From the NCBI GenBank assembly GCA_963971535.1, contig OZ020588.1, forward strand, positions 125,933,764-125,997,763: 64,000 nt of DNA. Reading direction: 5' to 3'. Origin of the DNA: Notolepis coatsorum. Taxonomy: Eukaryota > Chordata > Actinopteri > Aulopiformes > Paralepididae. The translations under genes and the position numbers were made by a program. Positions 44,361 through 57,141 of this stretch are shown piece by piece; position 1 is the first letter of the stretch, and each line of letters starts with the position of its first letter. The notes below the pieces were generated by a model. That model saw only the letters and a program-made list of their open reading frames with translations, was not told where the DNA came from and made no database searches.

Positions 44361-45025
44361 TTCAATATAAGTTTAATTGATTAATGATACATTCGAAGGA
44401 ATGCAGGTTTATAGCGATATCAAACAAAGGTCTGTCCCATTGTATACCATTAAAACAGATATGTAACAAATAAGAAATACAAATTCCATAGAAGGCATTA
44501 AATAATTATTATTTTCAATTATTTCACAATAATTGCATAATTGTGTTTGAATATCTGAGTAATTAAAGTAATTATACATTTGTCCAAAATAGCTGGTTCA
44601 GATATGGTTAATCCAGCTGCCCTGTGATCAGATTAATCCACATTATTTATTTTTCCGACATCAAATGCGTAATTTCTTATCGTACAAATATTGTCATATT
44701 TATTTGAATTATGATTAAGTAATTAATTCCAAGGAGGCCTGTAGCGTTGACATATAGGAATCACTATGAGAACACAGTCTGTCAAGTTAATAAAATGTTC
44801 AATTAGTCAATCAATCATAAGTGTGCTCCTCAGCACTCTTAAATCTGCTCTCAGCCATGGTCAAATCTGATCTCAGGAAAATTTGGGGAATCGCGCTACC
44901 AGCCCTAATATGTCTTAAATGGGCAGAAATCTGCCTAAGAGAAATTTTTTTGTCGTAAATCCGTTCAGGAATGAGGCCATTCTCCAACATTTTCCAAAGA
45001 CTTCTCTTAGGGCAACCATCTTGGA
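44151..45025. other. No gene; (AT)n at 44298-44354
   Basis: AT-rich, no coding signal. The part up to about 44460 is homologous to 46200-46500. Confidence 0.5.
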
Positions 45026-45460
45026 ACCGACTGAGACAGAATCGACGACAAGTTCACTCTGATTCCCCAACGCGTGGGGAAGATGTCTTAAGTGGCTCAA
45101 ACGATCACAACTGGGATGCCGGCGATGAGGAATGTCATCATTCAGAAATATGAACGCGCGTCCCCGTCTAGGTCATTTGCATACAAACAACGCCTCCATC
45201 GCTCCTTATAAAGACAGGCTCTGTGCTGTGTGCAAATGAAATCGCAAAAAGTCAATAGTTAGACACACCTGTCCAGCTCATTAGAATGCAACTGGTGATG
45301 ATGCAGCCGTGTGAAAATGGCGGCCGATATGCGGAAGCGCTTTGCGACCGATCAAAATGAGATTAGAATGATTAATGTTTTGTCATCATATATTTATATA
45401 TATATAATACAGCTCGTGGTGCACCTGCCGCAGTGCGCGCGCACACACACACGTAATGAA
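45026..45460. repeat. Segment shared with 37799-38160
   Basis: Diverged copy of the sequence upstream of the Penelope element; here no Penelope ORF is attached. Confidence 0.8.
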
Positions 45461-45532
45461 TGAACACAGTATAGGCTTATATTATTCTAATGACTTGTTT
45501 TATTAGGAGAGCACAGATACTGCGCTTGATTG

Positions 45533-46180
45533 ATTGATTGATTGATTGATTGAAATTTGTATTAACAGATTACAGAATGGGTACAATACAGTACAGCTCA
45601 AAGTCAATACACACAATTGTTAAGGGGATGCAGACCAGAGAAAGACTTTCGTCTTGTTTACATCAGGGTCCCCCATTTTCAATGAATCTTAACATATATG
45701 ACATACATGACATACAGATAGACAGTACTGCTAGATCTAGACATTTATGACATACCAGATTTACAAATACATTACTGTTTGTGTTACAAAAATAGTCTAA
45801 AAAAGAGAGTATATACATTTGATGAAAAAACTGTACATTGGAGGGGGTTGGGTAGGTGGGGTGGGGTGGGGTTGGGAAACTGTACATCGGGGGGGGGGTA
45901 ACTGTACATTGGAGGGGGTTGGGTTAGGACATTTACTGTACATTGGAGGGGGTTGGGTTAGGACATTTACAGGGGCCAGTTTCGAATTGCAGTCTCCCGT
46001 AGGTGCTCTTTGAGAGTGGTTTTGAAAGTGGGTAGTTATTCACATTCCTTTAGAGCTGTGGGTAGGGCGTTCCACATTGATGTGACATAATTGCGAAACG
46101 TGTTTAGTCCCTTGTTTGAGCCGTAGTACAGTCCACCATGCAGTCCGCTGATGGTACCCCCGACTCTGGCGGCCTTATGT
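45533..46180 (-). mobile_element. L2-like LINE, 3' end with C-terminal coding remnant
   Basis: Minus strand: LNTFRNYVTSMWNALPTAL and TFKTTLKEHL (about 46015-46125) match the conserved RT C-terminus of L2/CR1-type LINEs (R..V..WN.LP...K...LK..L). A 3' UTR with short repeats of CCCAACCCCCTCCAATGTAC (45825-45975) follows, then common 3' terminal sequence and a (CAAT)n tail at 45533. The coding part has in-frame stops. 5'-truncated. Confidence 0.82.
45825..45975 (-). repeat. Short tandem repeat in the L2 3' UTR
   Basis: Four copies of ACTGTACATYGGAGGGGG (plus strand) with TTGGGTTAGGACATTT spacers. The motif closely resembles the minisatellite unit at 2282-3170. Confidence 0.8.
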
Positions 46181-46194
46181 GTACTGTACTTACT

Positions 46195-46500
46195 GTATGT
46201 ATTGGGCAGAGCATATATAGTCTACTAAATCCTAATGAAACAAGTCATTAGAATAATATAAGCCTACTGTTCATTCATTAGACACATAGGCTATAGACTT
46301 ATGGAATATTAATGCAGTCTATTTAGCTTTAGCGATTAGCTTTAGTTCTTATTTATTTATCCACTGTCATTTGCAGTGTTGGTGTAGTAGGCTACATAGT
46401 GTATTTCAATATCTGTGTTATTGATTAATGATATATTTGAAAGAATGCAGGTTATAGCTATATAAAATAAATGTCTGTCCCATTGTACCAATCAATGGGA
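46195..46500. repeat. Diverged copy of 44100-44460
   Basis: Shares GGGCAGAGCATATATAG, CTAAATCCTAATGAAACAAG, TTAGCTTTAGTTCTTATTTA and TGTCTGTCCCATTGTA in the same order. Its right end (about 46425-46560) also folds back on itself. Confidence 0.78.
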
Positions 46501-46884
46501 TACATTGCATGTTGGCTATAACCTGCATTATTTCAAATGTATAATGAATCAATAAAACAGATATGTAACAAATAAGAAAGTAGAGGTATCTTGCCTCTAC
46601 TCAGCACCTTTATACACTTTCTGTCATGGTCAATGTTTTTACTGTTTTGCTGAAATGGTGCGAAATAAAGAAATAAAAAGAAACACATTTACTCCAGTGG
46701 AAATGTTTGCGTGTTTAAACAAACTTAGTTACCAAAACGCACTACAGTAACAGTTTTGTGGTTGTATAGTGAGCTGGGTTGAAGAAATTGGTGGAGGTGT
46801 TTCCTGTTTCATAATAAAAGCGGTGCTACGAATTTCATAATAAAAGGGGCTGCAAAAAATATATATAACACGAGAGCTTGTGCC
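46501..46884. other. No gene seen
   Basis: AT-rich; nothing recognised beyond the hairpin arm to about 46560. Confidence 0.4.
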
Positions 46885-47124
46885 GTTTCAACCAGGGGCG
46901 GGGCTAGGGGGTGGCTACTTGGGCTCAAGCCCCGAATGTTTTCTGAAAAACCCTGAATCTATTTTCAAAAAAATAAATAAAAATAAAAATATTATATATA
47001 TATATATTTTTTTTTTTGACAATTAATCATTGTTACATGAAAATATGTTTGCACCAGATTTAGCAGAAGCTAATTTCCATCTGTAGTCTATCCAGCTGCT
47101 AACTGTATTTGAGTGAGTTAAGTC

Positions 47125-47582
47125 TTAAGTGTTATGGTAGACTCAGACCTAAGCTTTAAATCACAATCAACAAGTTGACAAAAACATAATTCTTCCACCT
47201 TAGAAACATAGCTTTTGAGATCTCAGACCCATCCCCAGTGATAACACAGGCTGCCAGCATGTCTTTATGAATGGAAATATCGAATAAAAGAAACAACGAT
47301 GAAAACCCGACTATACTCTGGTTTTCGGGGGTCCTGGCGCTCAACGTTCGGCGAGTTAACCCTAGATCTTAGATCCTAATATGAAAAACGATGTGATTTA
47401 ATGTTCTATGTCTTACCTTGACTTTGTCTATTTTACTGCTATCTATTTTATGCTTTATGTCTGCACTTTATGCACTGCTCTTGATCTGCCAATGTTGTGC
47501 TCATTTTATGCCTGTCTTTTTGTACTGCTGTGAAGCACTTTGAGCTGCAATTCTTGTATGAAAGGTGCTATACAAACACAGT

Positions 47583-47585
<3 letters not shown>
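47125..47585 (+). mobile_element. L2-like LINE remnant, 3' part
   Basis: MVDSDLSFKS and a degraded continuation (about 47130-47215) match the conserved VLLDSDLSFK.H region of L2 RT. This is followed by a 3' UTR with GTGAAGCACTTTGAGCTGCA and GGTGCTATACAAACA, a common fish LINE tail also seen at 48985-49055. (ATT)n follows directly, as expected for a LINE tail repeat. Confidence 0.75.
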
Positions 47586-48046
<461 letters not shown>

Positions 48047-48243
48047 CATTATTATAGTTTGCTTCATTAATTAAAGGGTGTGAATTTAAGTGGTCTCTAG
48101 TGCCTTTTTGTCTGCTTTAAGGTGGTGGTATAAGTTAAAGGTTGTGGTGTCGAAGTAAAAAAAATCCGTGCCCGCTATCGCCGGCACCTATCTGGGCTAA
48201 ACCCCGGATCTCCTACAATCCTAAATCCGCCCCTGGTTTCAAC

Positions 48244-49094
48244 GTTGACAGTTATCAATCGCTTGCGCCCAAAGGACATTTGTACATGTCTTTACATGTA
48301 TTTTAGCCAAAACACGTGGTCAGCACACAACATTGCAGTGCATTTTGTCCATTCTCTCTCTGCCTCTCTCTCCCCCACAAAAAGCTTTGTGGACCGCGGT
48401 GCTCCTCCTATGAATGAACAGACAGCCAGCGCGTCGGCCCGTTATCACCAGCTGTATTCGAGCGCCTCTACTGGTCACTGTTACCGCTAATACGGTGCCC
48501 AAACGTCGGTCGACAGACAATTAATGGCTGCATCTGTATAGTTTATTTTTCCTCAGTTGGAAATTACAGTATTGGTAGGTGCGTACATAACACAAACAAG
48601 TAAGACATATAGAATTATACAAAATACAGAATTTACAGGAACACACAATTACAGAGGTCACACACCAGAGACAAAGACATGGATTGACACACTATACAGC
48701 CAGACTGTGATTATTGTATTGTACATGAGAGCTATTTTATTGTTGTTTATGCTATTTTAATGCATCCTGCCACTTTGCATTCACTACATCCACACTATGA
48801 TTATTGTATTGTAAATAAGAGCTATTTTATTGTTGTATCAAACGGGAAGAAAGACAGTCAGGGTTTAAACTGCGTGGATATCAAACAGGAAGCAAAACAG
48901 TGTTTGTATGTCGGTATCAGGCCAGAAGAAAGACTCTATTGTTATTACCGGCATTGCTTTTACCCCTATTTTCTATGCTATGTATATTACTGCTGTGAAG
49001 CACTTTGGGCTGCAGTTCTTGTATGAAAGGTGCTATACAAATAAAGTGTTGTATTATTATATATCACAGACTGGATTTCATGCAACTTCAGAGG
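48244..49094. other. No gene; LINE tail at about 48975-49060
   Basis: CTGCTGTGAAGCACTTTGGG ... GGTGCTATACAAATAAAGTG followed by TATTATTAT is a LINE 3' tail on the plus strand. The rest is unassigned; TGATTATTGTATTGTA occurs twice (about 48709 and 48798). Confidence 0.5.
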
Positions 49095-49560
49095 TTACAT
49101 ATTTAAAGCTTGTATGGCTGTGGGAACAAAGCACTTGCTAAAGCAGGCCTTTCTGCACATGAGTAGTCTATACCTATGGCGAGAAGGAAGGGGGGTAAAG
49201 TGCTGGTAGAGTGGCTGGTTTGAGTCATGTATTATTGTGAGTGCTTTGCTGATCATGGATGAGGTGACACAATCATATACACTGGGGATGGGAATACCAA
49301 TGAGTTTGCTGACTAAATTAGTTATCTTCAAGAGTGTATTCTTATTGGTGACTATACATATGGCAATAACTTATGGCACCTTATAGAAGAAGTGGCTCAA
49401 TAATGTATGGTATAGGAGGATAAGAAGATGAGGTTGGACAGACAGGTGTCTTAGTTCACGGATGGCTGTAAGTCTCTTTTTTTGTACATTTCCATGGTAT
49501 GCTGGTTGAATGTTATTTTCCAGTGTAATGCTAAGGTATCTGAAAGACTCCACCAGCTAT
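49095..49560 (-). pseudogene. Jockey/CR1-superfamily LINE RT, C-terminal remnant
   Basis: Minus strand reads ESFRYLSITLENNIQP...KKRLTAIRELR (49371-49553). After a short gap it continues NLVSKLIGIPIPSVYDCVTS...LTIIHDSNQPLYQHFTPLPSRHRY (49095-49331). Both are conserved post-RT blocks of Rex1/CR1/L2-type elements. Frames differ between the two parts, so it is broken. Confidence 0.75.
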
Positions 49561-49771
49561 ATCTTCTCTCCTTTGTGTTCATGTGTAATTATACCCTGGC
49601 CTGGGTGAATACTCAATTATGATTGGCTGGGGGTGTTGGTTGATTTCAGATAAGTCAAACCTGTATCTGGGTAGATGGTATGATACTAGCTCATAACAAA
49701 ATAAAATATAACTCCATTATCCCCAAACAACATTATACAGCAAGGTTGGGAGGTCATTTGTACAGGGGTAG

Positions 49772-49885
49772 TAACACAGTAAATTTTGCAGAGTAAATTT
49801 TACTCAAACTGAGTACATTTGACTCAAACTGAGTACAATTTTACTCAGTTTGAGTAAAATTTACTCTGCGAAATTGACTGTGTAT
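49772..49885. mobile_element. Palindromic MITE, same family as 6672-6776
   Basis: ACACAGTAAATTTTGCAGAG ... and its inverse ending TGACTGTGT, with inner TTTGACTCAAACTGAGTACA. One inner segment (CTCAAACTGAGTACA) is duplicated here. Confidence 0.75.
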
Positions 49886-50034
49886 CTTTTCTTTAAAAAC
49901 CAATTAATTCAATATATTAGAAAGGTGCACTCAGTAGACAACCACACATTGTCCTCTAGTAGGCTACACGTTAGACAGGGCTTAAGTGTAGGGATGGGGC
50001 AAACATAGACCAATGAAAGCAGATATCCCTGCAT

Positions 50035-50360
50035 TATTCCTATTACACTGTTACACATTACACTAGAACACTATTACACACTATTCCACCATCACAATAT
50101 TGCACCCTATTACACTAGTTCACAGTATTATTACAGTGCACTATTACACTATGGCATAAGCACACTAGTACACTATTACACACTATGGCGCTATTACACA
50201 CATTACACACTTTTACAAATAATTACACACTATTACACTATCCTAGATTACATTATCCCAGTTTAACACTATTGTACAGTATTATTACACTAACACACTA
50301 TTATACAATCACACTGTTAGATTATTTCACTATTACACTAGGAGACTATTACCCACTATT
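50035..50360 (+). repeat. TATTACAC-type satellite, left block
   Basis: Irregular units of ACTATTACACTA, continued after the L2 insertion at 51786-51945. Confidence 0.85.
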
Positions 50361-51785
50361 ACTCAGGCTTCAGGACTGGTCACTCCACAGAGACAGCCCT
50401 CATTGCGGTCACAGAGGCACTTCACTTAGCAAAAGCGAAAGGCCTCTCCTCTGTCCTGATTCTCCTAGATCTATCTGCAGCCTTCGACACAGTCAACCAC
50501 CAGATCCTCCTCGCGGCCCTCGCAGGAATGGGAGTGGCTGGCTCTGCGCTGACATGGTTGTCATCATACCTCAATGACCGCTCCTACCAAGTGTCATGGA
50601 GAGGGACCCTGTCGGCCACCCGCCCCCTGCGGACGGGTGTCCCCCAGGGCTCGGTTTTAGGACCCCTTCTCTTCTCCCTCTACACTAAATCACTGGGTAA
50701 CATTATCACGTCTCATGGCTTCTCCTACCACTGTTATGCCGACGATACTCAACTCTTCCTCTCCTTCCCTCCCTCAGATATCCACGTCTCTGAGCGGATC
50801 TCGGCCTGTCTGTCCGACATCTCCGCCTGGATGACGACCAACCACCTCAAACTGAACCTAAGCAAAACAGAATTGCTCCACCTGCCGGCCAAATCCTCCC
50901 CCCTGACCGACCTTTCCATCACAGTCGAGAATGCAGCTGTGACCGCGTCCCCGACCGCCAAGAACCTTGGTGTTGTCCTCGACGACCAGTTGAACTCACA
51001 TCGCAGCGACAACCAGAACCTGCCGATTCCTCCTGAGCAACGTCAGAAGGATACGCCCCTTCCTGACAAAAGAAGCCACCCAACTCCTCGTCCAATCAAC
51101 AGTCATCTCCCGCCTCAACTACTGCAACGCACTGCTCGCTGGCCTCCCGGCCACTGCCATTAAGCCTCTTCAACTCATTCAGAACGCAGCGGCCCGCCTG
51201 ATCTCAAACCTACCGAAGTCGGCCCATGTCACCCCACTTCTTAGGGACCTGCACTGGCTCCCCATTGCTGCACGAATCCGCTTCAAGGCCCTTGACCTAG
51301 CATACCGTGCGGCAAAGGGAACTGCTCCCGCCTACCTCCGGTCAATGGTCTCTAACTACACACCCTCAAGACCCCTACGCTCTGCATCTTCTGGCCGCCT
51401 CAGACCTACTCCTATCCAAGCTCCGGGAGGGTCATCAAAGAGAAGTCGCCTATTCTCAGTCCTTGCCCCACAATGGTGGAATGAACTACCCACCCCAGTT
51501 AGGACAGCCGAAACACGTCCAATCTTTCGCCGTCGACTAAAGACTCACTTCTTCAACCATTATCTGAATTAAAAAAAAAAAAAAAAAAAAAAAAATCTAA
51601 CCCTAACTAACCATACTGTCATGCACTTGTCCTAATAAACTAACCTACACTGTAGCACTCAACACTTTGATGAACATTGTTACTCAGCTGATAGAGTTGT
51701 GCTCTTCCTGATGGCTTGTCGTACAGAACTTGTAAGTCGCTTTGGATAAAAGCGTCAGCTAAATGACTAAATGTAAAATGTAAAT
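50360..51785 (+). mobile_element. L2 LINE, 5'-truncated, nearly open
   Basis: Starts inside RT (SGFRTGHSTETALIAVTEAL). It contains LLDLSAAFDTVNH (motif A), TGVPQGSVLGPLLF (motif B), YADDTQLFL (motif C, catalytic DD) and NLGVVLDDQL. One frameshift near 50996 separates this from an open continuation ISRLNYCNALLAGLP...HWLPIAARIRFKAL...WWNELPTPVR...LKTHFF, ending at TAA 51570-51572. An A-rich run and a 3' tail follow, with GTAAGTCGCTTTGGATAAAAG and TAAATGTAAA units, the standard end of fish L2 elements. The single frameshift implies a young copy, but it lacks the endonuclease. Confidence 0.92.
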
Positions 51786-51945
51786 GTACTCAATTGCACA
51801 CTATTACACTATTACACACTATTGCACACCATTACACTAGTACACTATTACACACTATTACACTATCATACCATTGTATTATTACAAACTATTATACTAT
51901 TACAGTATTACACACTATTACACACCATTACAGTATCCACCAATG
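51786..51945 (+). repeat. TATTACAC-type satellite, right block
   Basis: Same ACACTATTACAC units as left of the L2 element. Confidence 0.85.
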
Positions 51946-52789
51946 ACCACTCCTGCTTCACATAATGACATTGAAATGTGAGCCGTGACGTGTGTGTCTC
52001 TTTTGATAAACACCAAAGAGCAACTTCATCAGCAATTTCATCTTCTCAAACATAACCAAAACCTGGCACTCCCCACCCCAATATTCCTTTTTACATATCA
52101 CTTCCTGTATGAATGATGTCATCTGAGGTTGTGACGCTTGCATGCGTGTCTGGCAGCCCTGCAGTGGCTGTGGCAGCAGGAAGACATGGGGACAGACAGA
52201 GAACACGCTGTGCAGGACTGCTGACTCAACTGCTCTCACCCCACACTGGCAATCCATCCTGTGGTGTCAATAACGAAAGGTGAATTCAATCCACCTACCG
52301 TCCACCCTAACACTAAGTGAAATGTCTATAGAATATAATACATCACACAATGTCTGTCTTTTCCTTTCCTCTCCAATCACTTCGCTCTCCTTCTACACTT
52401 GTGAAACCTTCCAAGAGGTTGGAGTGAGCTGGAGTGCTATACGATTAACATAGCTCGTTACTGTTGTCAGTGTGAGTCACTTCACGTGGCTTTCAATCTG
52501 CATAAAGTGAAGCACATTACTGTGATAAAACCTTCTTCATGTTTCTCTCCCTCGGCTGATTACTCTGTAAAGGTTTTTCAGTTTCTTTGAGGCAACATCC
52601 ATGGCATTTGCGGTGAAACATGTCATTTCTATGACCTCTTCCCTCCCTCAACGATCACATGATGTCTGTGCGTGTCCACAGCAGGCTCCACGGAGTCTCA
52701 ACTTGGGGCCGTCGTGCAGCAGCCGGCGCAGACCTCTTGTAGATCCTCTGAAGAGCTCCACAATCTCTGCACATGACTCTCTGCATGGT
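51946..52789. other. No gene seen
   Basis: Mixed sequence without recognisable coding or transposon signal. Confidence 0.4.
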
Positions 52790-54030
52790 GCATACCAAAG
52801 ATGCCATGACCCTCTGCACATGACCCTCTGCACGGTGCGTATCAAGGATGCGTGTATCACTTCCGCAACGGATTTAGTCGGATTTCGGTTTCCAGGTTCG
52901 CCTGATTGGCCGCGACGGCCATGTGCCACGCGTGGCACACGCCGCGCCCGCTGCGAATCAGAGCAATATTGTCGCGCCATCTTCTGAGTGCAGACGCGCT
53001 GCTGTTTAATCACTTTTCCCACTTCAATGACAGAGCTGCTGTTTAATGCTCACTTTTCCCACTTCAATGACAGAGCTGCTGTTTAATGCTCACTTTTCCC
53101 ACTTCAATGACAGAGCTGCTGTTTAATAATATTGTCACGTTGTGGAAAGCAGGATGAGAGAGCGTAGATTTCAGTGTGTTTATCATTTAACATTTGACAG
53201 GCATACATTGTTGTCATACAGACGTACAGAATACTTTTATCCAAAATGCTTCTTACTGTTACTGTTAGAGACTGTGCTAGACAAGATAAGTATGAAATAA
53301 AATAGTATAGCATGTAAAATAGAAGTAAAAATAGAGGTCACGCTGTTCAGTATAGACATATGTACAATGTTCGATGCAGAATTGAAGTAACTGAGTTACC
53401 ATACAATATACAATATGCTATGCAATGTACTAATATACAATACGGCTCACTTTTCCCACTTCAATGACAGAGCTGCTGTTTAATAATATTGTCGCGTTGT
53501 GGAAAGCAGGATGAGAGAGCGTAGATTTCAGTGTGTATCATTTAATCATTTATCATTTAACATTTGAAAGGCATACATTGTTGTCATACAGAAGTACAGA
53601 ATACTTTTATCCAAAATGCTTCTTACTGTTACTGTTAGAGACTGTGCTAGACAAGATAAGTATGAAATAAAAACAGCAACGCGTCTGCACTCAGAAGATG
53701 GCGCGACAATATTGCTCTGATTCGCAGCGGCGTGTCACGTGGCCATCGCGGCCAATCAGGCGAACCCGGAAACCGAAATCCGACTAAATCCGTTGCGGAA
53801 NNNNNNNNNNNNNNNNNNNNNNNNNNNNNNNNNNNNNNNNNNNNNNNNNNNNNNNNNNNNNNNNNNNNNNNNNNNNNNNNNNNNNNNNNNNNNNNNNNNN
53901 NNNNNNNNNNNNNNNNNNNNNNNNNNNNNNNNNNNNNNNNNNNNNNNNNNNNNNNNNNNNNNNNNNNNNNNNNNNNNNNNNNNNNNNNNNNNNNNNNNNN
54001 AAGTGATACACGCATCAAGGATGCCATGGG
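52790..54030. repeat. Inverted and tandemly duplicated segment around an assembly gap
   Basis: The block 52848-52998 (CTTCCGCAACGGATTTAGTC to CAGACGCG) recurs inverted at 53677-53800. Between them lie three tandem 44-bp copies of CACTTTTCCCACTTCAATGA (53011-53128) and two direct copies (about 53120-53317 and 53480-53671) of a segment containing GTTGTGGAAAGCAGGATGAG. Non-coding. Confidence 0.88.
53801..54000. other. Assembly gap (200 N)
   Basis: Run of exactly 200 undetermined bases inside the inverted arm; a round-number placeholder, so the true length is unknown. Confidence 1.
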
Positions 54031-54489
54031 AAGTATAGTTTGACCTTTAGGGGAATGATGCATCTTGCTATAGCGTTCTGACATTTAAAGGTCCCATATT
54101 TTGTAACGTTTCAACAATTTCATACTATTTCCTTGAATCTGTGGAACATGTTCTTTTTTTCTTACCCCCCCCCCCCCCCCCCCAAAGATTTTAAGTATTT
54201 ATTTCCCCTTCCCTTGTATTGAACAGGCTGTTTTTGGTCGGCGTAGCACAAATCTAATTATAAATGCATTATTCCCCTCCAGTAAAATAACATGTACTGT
54301 ACAAACTGGGCAGAAGATTACACTGGTTTCTCACAGACAGTGATGGACAGTGGTAAGTGGGATATTCAGTGCACTGTCTATGGGGAACAGTGGTGTGGAT
54401 GGGTGGAACCTGGCCACAGGGGGCATAAGAATGCACTGCACCAGCACTATGCCCTGGCATTGGGTGGTAAACATCACTTTGAGACAACG
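54031..54489. other. No gene; C-run at about 54164-54183
   Basis: Poly-C tract; no coding signal recognised. Confidence 0.5.
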
Positions 54490-54990
54490 TAACTGAGCCA
54501 ATGTTTTCCTCTTGTTTTGAAAGTTGCAGCAGCTGTGGTCATCCCTGTTGAAAGGTTGCAGTTGTCACAGGTTGACAGGGCCTTGCTCCCTTATGTGGAT
54601 TACACATTACTATGTGGATAAGCTTCCCCCCCCCCCCTACGGCCTACGCCATGGCTGTGCTGAATAGGACTGCGTGGAGTTTGCATGTTCTCCCCATGTT
54701 TGCATGGGTTTCCTCCCACACCAAAATACCTGCATCATGCATGCTAGATATATAATACTCCTGCCATTGCCCTTGTACATGGTACTGCCATTACAACTGG
54801 AGTTGGTCCCGGGGCTGCACACTGGTCCCAAATAGCTGCTGTGGGCAATGTGAACTAATCATGGGGAGACCTGGAGACGCCTGCCTTCCGCTGTGGATTG
54901 GTGGAGTAGGTCTGTTCCTATGTTTCCTCCTCCACTGTTTTCCAAGTCTCCCATAAGAGCGTGATGAGGTCATGGCTGAACACCTGGCAG
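54490..54990 (+). mobile_element. LINE-derived 3' fragments
   Basis: GTGGAGTTTGCATGTTCTCC and GGGTTTCCTCCCACAC (54674-54722) are widely shared fish LINE 3' sequences. CCCGGGGCTGCACACTGGTC (54810-54830) is another common LINE-associated motif. The piece TTTTGAAAGTTGCAGCAGCT (about 54514) recurs at about 56333. Family not assigned. Confidence 0.5.
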
Positions 54991-55214
54991 GTGAGCTCCA
55001 AGATGGCAAACTACTTCAGATGGTCTTGCGATGGCATGCTGTCCATTAGGGATGAGTCAGAATCCAAATATGAATTTGGGAAAGCACAGATAATGAGATG
55101 GGCAGTGGAAAATGGAAAATTCCCATGCTTTCTCAATAGTCCTGTGCGCTCTGCAGATTGGTTCGCACATAACAGAGGATAGAGAGAGACGCTTGTCCCT
55201 GGTTTTAGAATAAA

Positions 55215-55376
55215 ATGGCAAAAAGACAAAGGTATAATGTTCTATAAGCATTGGAACTTTTTGTGGATGTTGAGGATGATCCAGAAAATATAAATAAAAA
55301 GTACTCTGAGCCAAATAGCTGGGACAGTGATGATGATAATCATAGTGAAGGATTTGATGCATTTGAAGCTATGGTT
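55215..55376 (+). pseudogene. Possible piggyBac-type transposase N-terminus
   Basis: AKRQRYNVL, stop, then ALELFVDVEDDPEN and SWDSDDDNHSEGFDAFEAM resemble the acidic N-terminus of PGBD4-like transposases. A later PQQKRRRADGG segment (about 55480-55515) may belong to the same gene. No catalytic domain follows, so the call is tentative. Confidence 0.35.
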
Positions 55377-55904
55377 TGAAGTAGCCTACTCTTGTATAAA
55401 TTGATCTGACAACTATATAATTTATTGTGCAGCTTGAATGAAAATCACATGTTGATGATTCAAGAGAGGGACATTGATGGGAGCCCACAACAGAAAAGGA
55501 GGAGAGCTGATGGAGGGGCCTTTGTGTCTGTGTGTGTGGGGGGGGGGGGGGGGGTAAATTGCAGGGAGATACTGGTCCAAATATGAAGGCAACACCAAAA
55601 TGTATGTATTCTCACATTGTCTGCTCAAAAACACCCAGAACAATATGCAAATAAATGGATGCCAAACATGGAGGTTTAAAATACCTAAATATAACTTTCC
55701 AAAAAACTATAATTCCCTGGTAAACTATGGTGTTATTCACCAAAACACAAGGTTTTTTCACTGAGTGTTTTTTATGTCAAATAATGTATGCTCACACAAA
55801 GGTAATGTATGATGGTGACTTTACACTGCACCAGAAAAAAGTGTATTGTCCCCTGCATCATAAAAGGTATAACACTTGATACTGAATCAAAGAATAAGCT
55901 CAGA

Positions 55905-56060
55905 TTTGAAAACTTTGTTTATTTAGCTTTAGAGGGTTAAAAGGTGATCTGTGCAACTTTGTTATTCAGGAAGTTTGTATCAAACAAGTAACCCTTTGTA
56001 CTGCTGCTCAGCACCCCTTGAACTAGCTCTTAGTTTCAAAAAGGTTGGTGACCCCTGTTA
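55905..56060 (-). mobile_element. hAT-like terminal end
   Basis: On the minus strand CAGGGGTCACCAACCTTTTT at about 56057 and GAAACTAAGAGCTAGTTCAA form a typical hAT end. The other end was not found. Confidence 0.5.
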
Positions 56061-57141
56061 TATAGTGTGATAGCCCATTTTGTCCCTTTTCCCAGCTAGT
56101 TGTCACGTGCCACGGTCACCAGCCGGCAACCGGCATTTGGCTGTCAGTAAGCCAAAAGAAAATTTTCCATTTTCTACACTGTGCTGATAAAATTGTACAA
56201 TGAAGATTCCCCCTTGTTAATTATTCAAACCTCTTTGTCTGTGTTACTGTTTGGGACCCTGCTACCCTGAGATAATTCTTGTGTCCGGGTTGATTTAGGT
56301 CGACTTGTGAACAGGTGCAGTGTTTTCCTCTTCTTTTGAAAGCTGCAGCAGCTGTGGTTGTCCCTGTTGAAACCTTGCAGGTGCAGTGCCCCTCTGCATT
56401 TGTAATCAATGGGGCTGTAACCAACTGGGCACATTACTTGTGAAACTGTCCTCCCCTAGTGGTGAGATATTGGCTCAGTACATTTGGTAGTGTTTTGTTA
56501 AGGCCTTCCCGGATTTGTTGGAAGCCATTAATAATTTAAAGGTTAATTGGCATACTACTTATGCTTTGCCAGATATGTGTGTTTACATGTTGATTTGTTA
56601 ATGTGTAGGATGGACTGGGACCATTCAGCATGGCCTACTGTTCTATATCAGTGCATTATTCACACTATTCATCCCAGACACAAGAGGAAAAATAATTATC
56701 GAAACGATGGAGGATGTAAAGGCCCAACCAGTCATCACAAACCTTCCAAAAAAGGAACAACAAAAAGCATATAAAATCATAACAATAAGACAACAAGACG
56801 AGGCAAAAAGCAAAGATAACAAATCAATTCAAACACTTACAACTTAATTGACAACCTCTCTTCAACAATAGAGACATATTTGTATGATCTTGATTGACTA
56901 AGCTCTTGGTACAAAGACTAACACTTGACAAGGTATCATTTTAAATAGTATTTGGTGTGTTTTCTGTTTTGTGGCTGTAAAATGTTTGTTTACATTGGTA
57001 ATTATTGTAAACACTAGAGTAAAACCCATTTAAAAAAATCAATGGACGCCAGACCAGAGTATAGTCGGGTTTTCATTGTTATTTCTTTTATTCAATATTT
57101 GTATTCATTATTCATCCAGGGACCTTGGTGTTACCATAGGG
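56061..57141. other. No gene seen
   Basis: Short open frames only. Part (56319-56390) is homologous to 54495-54570. Confidence 0.4.
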
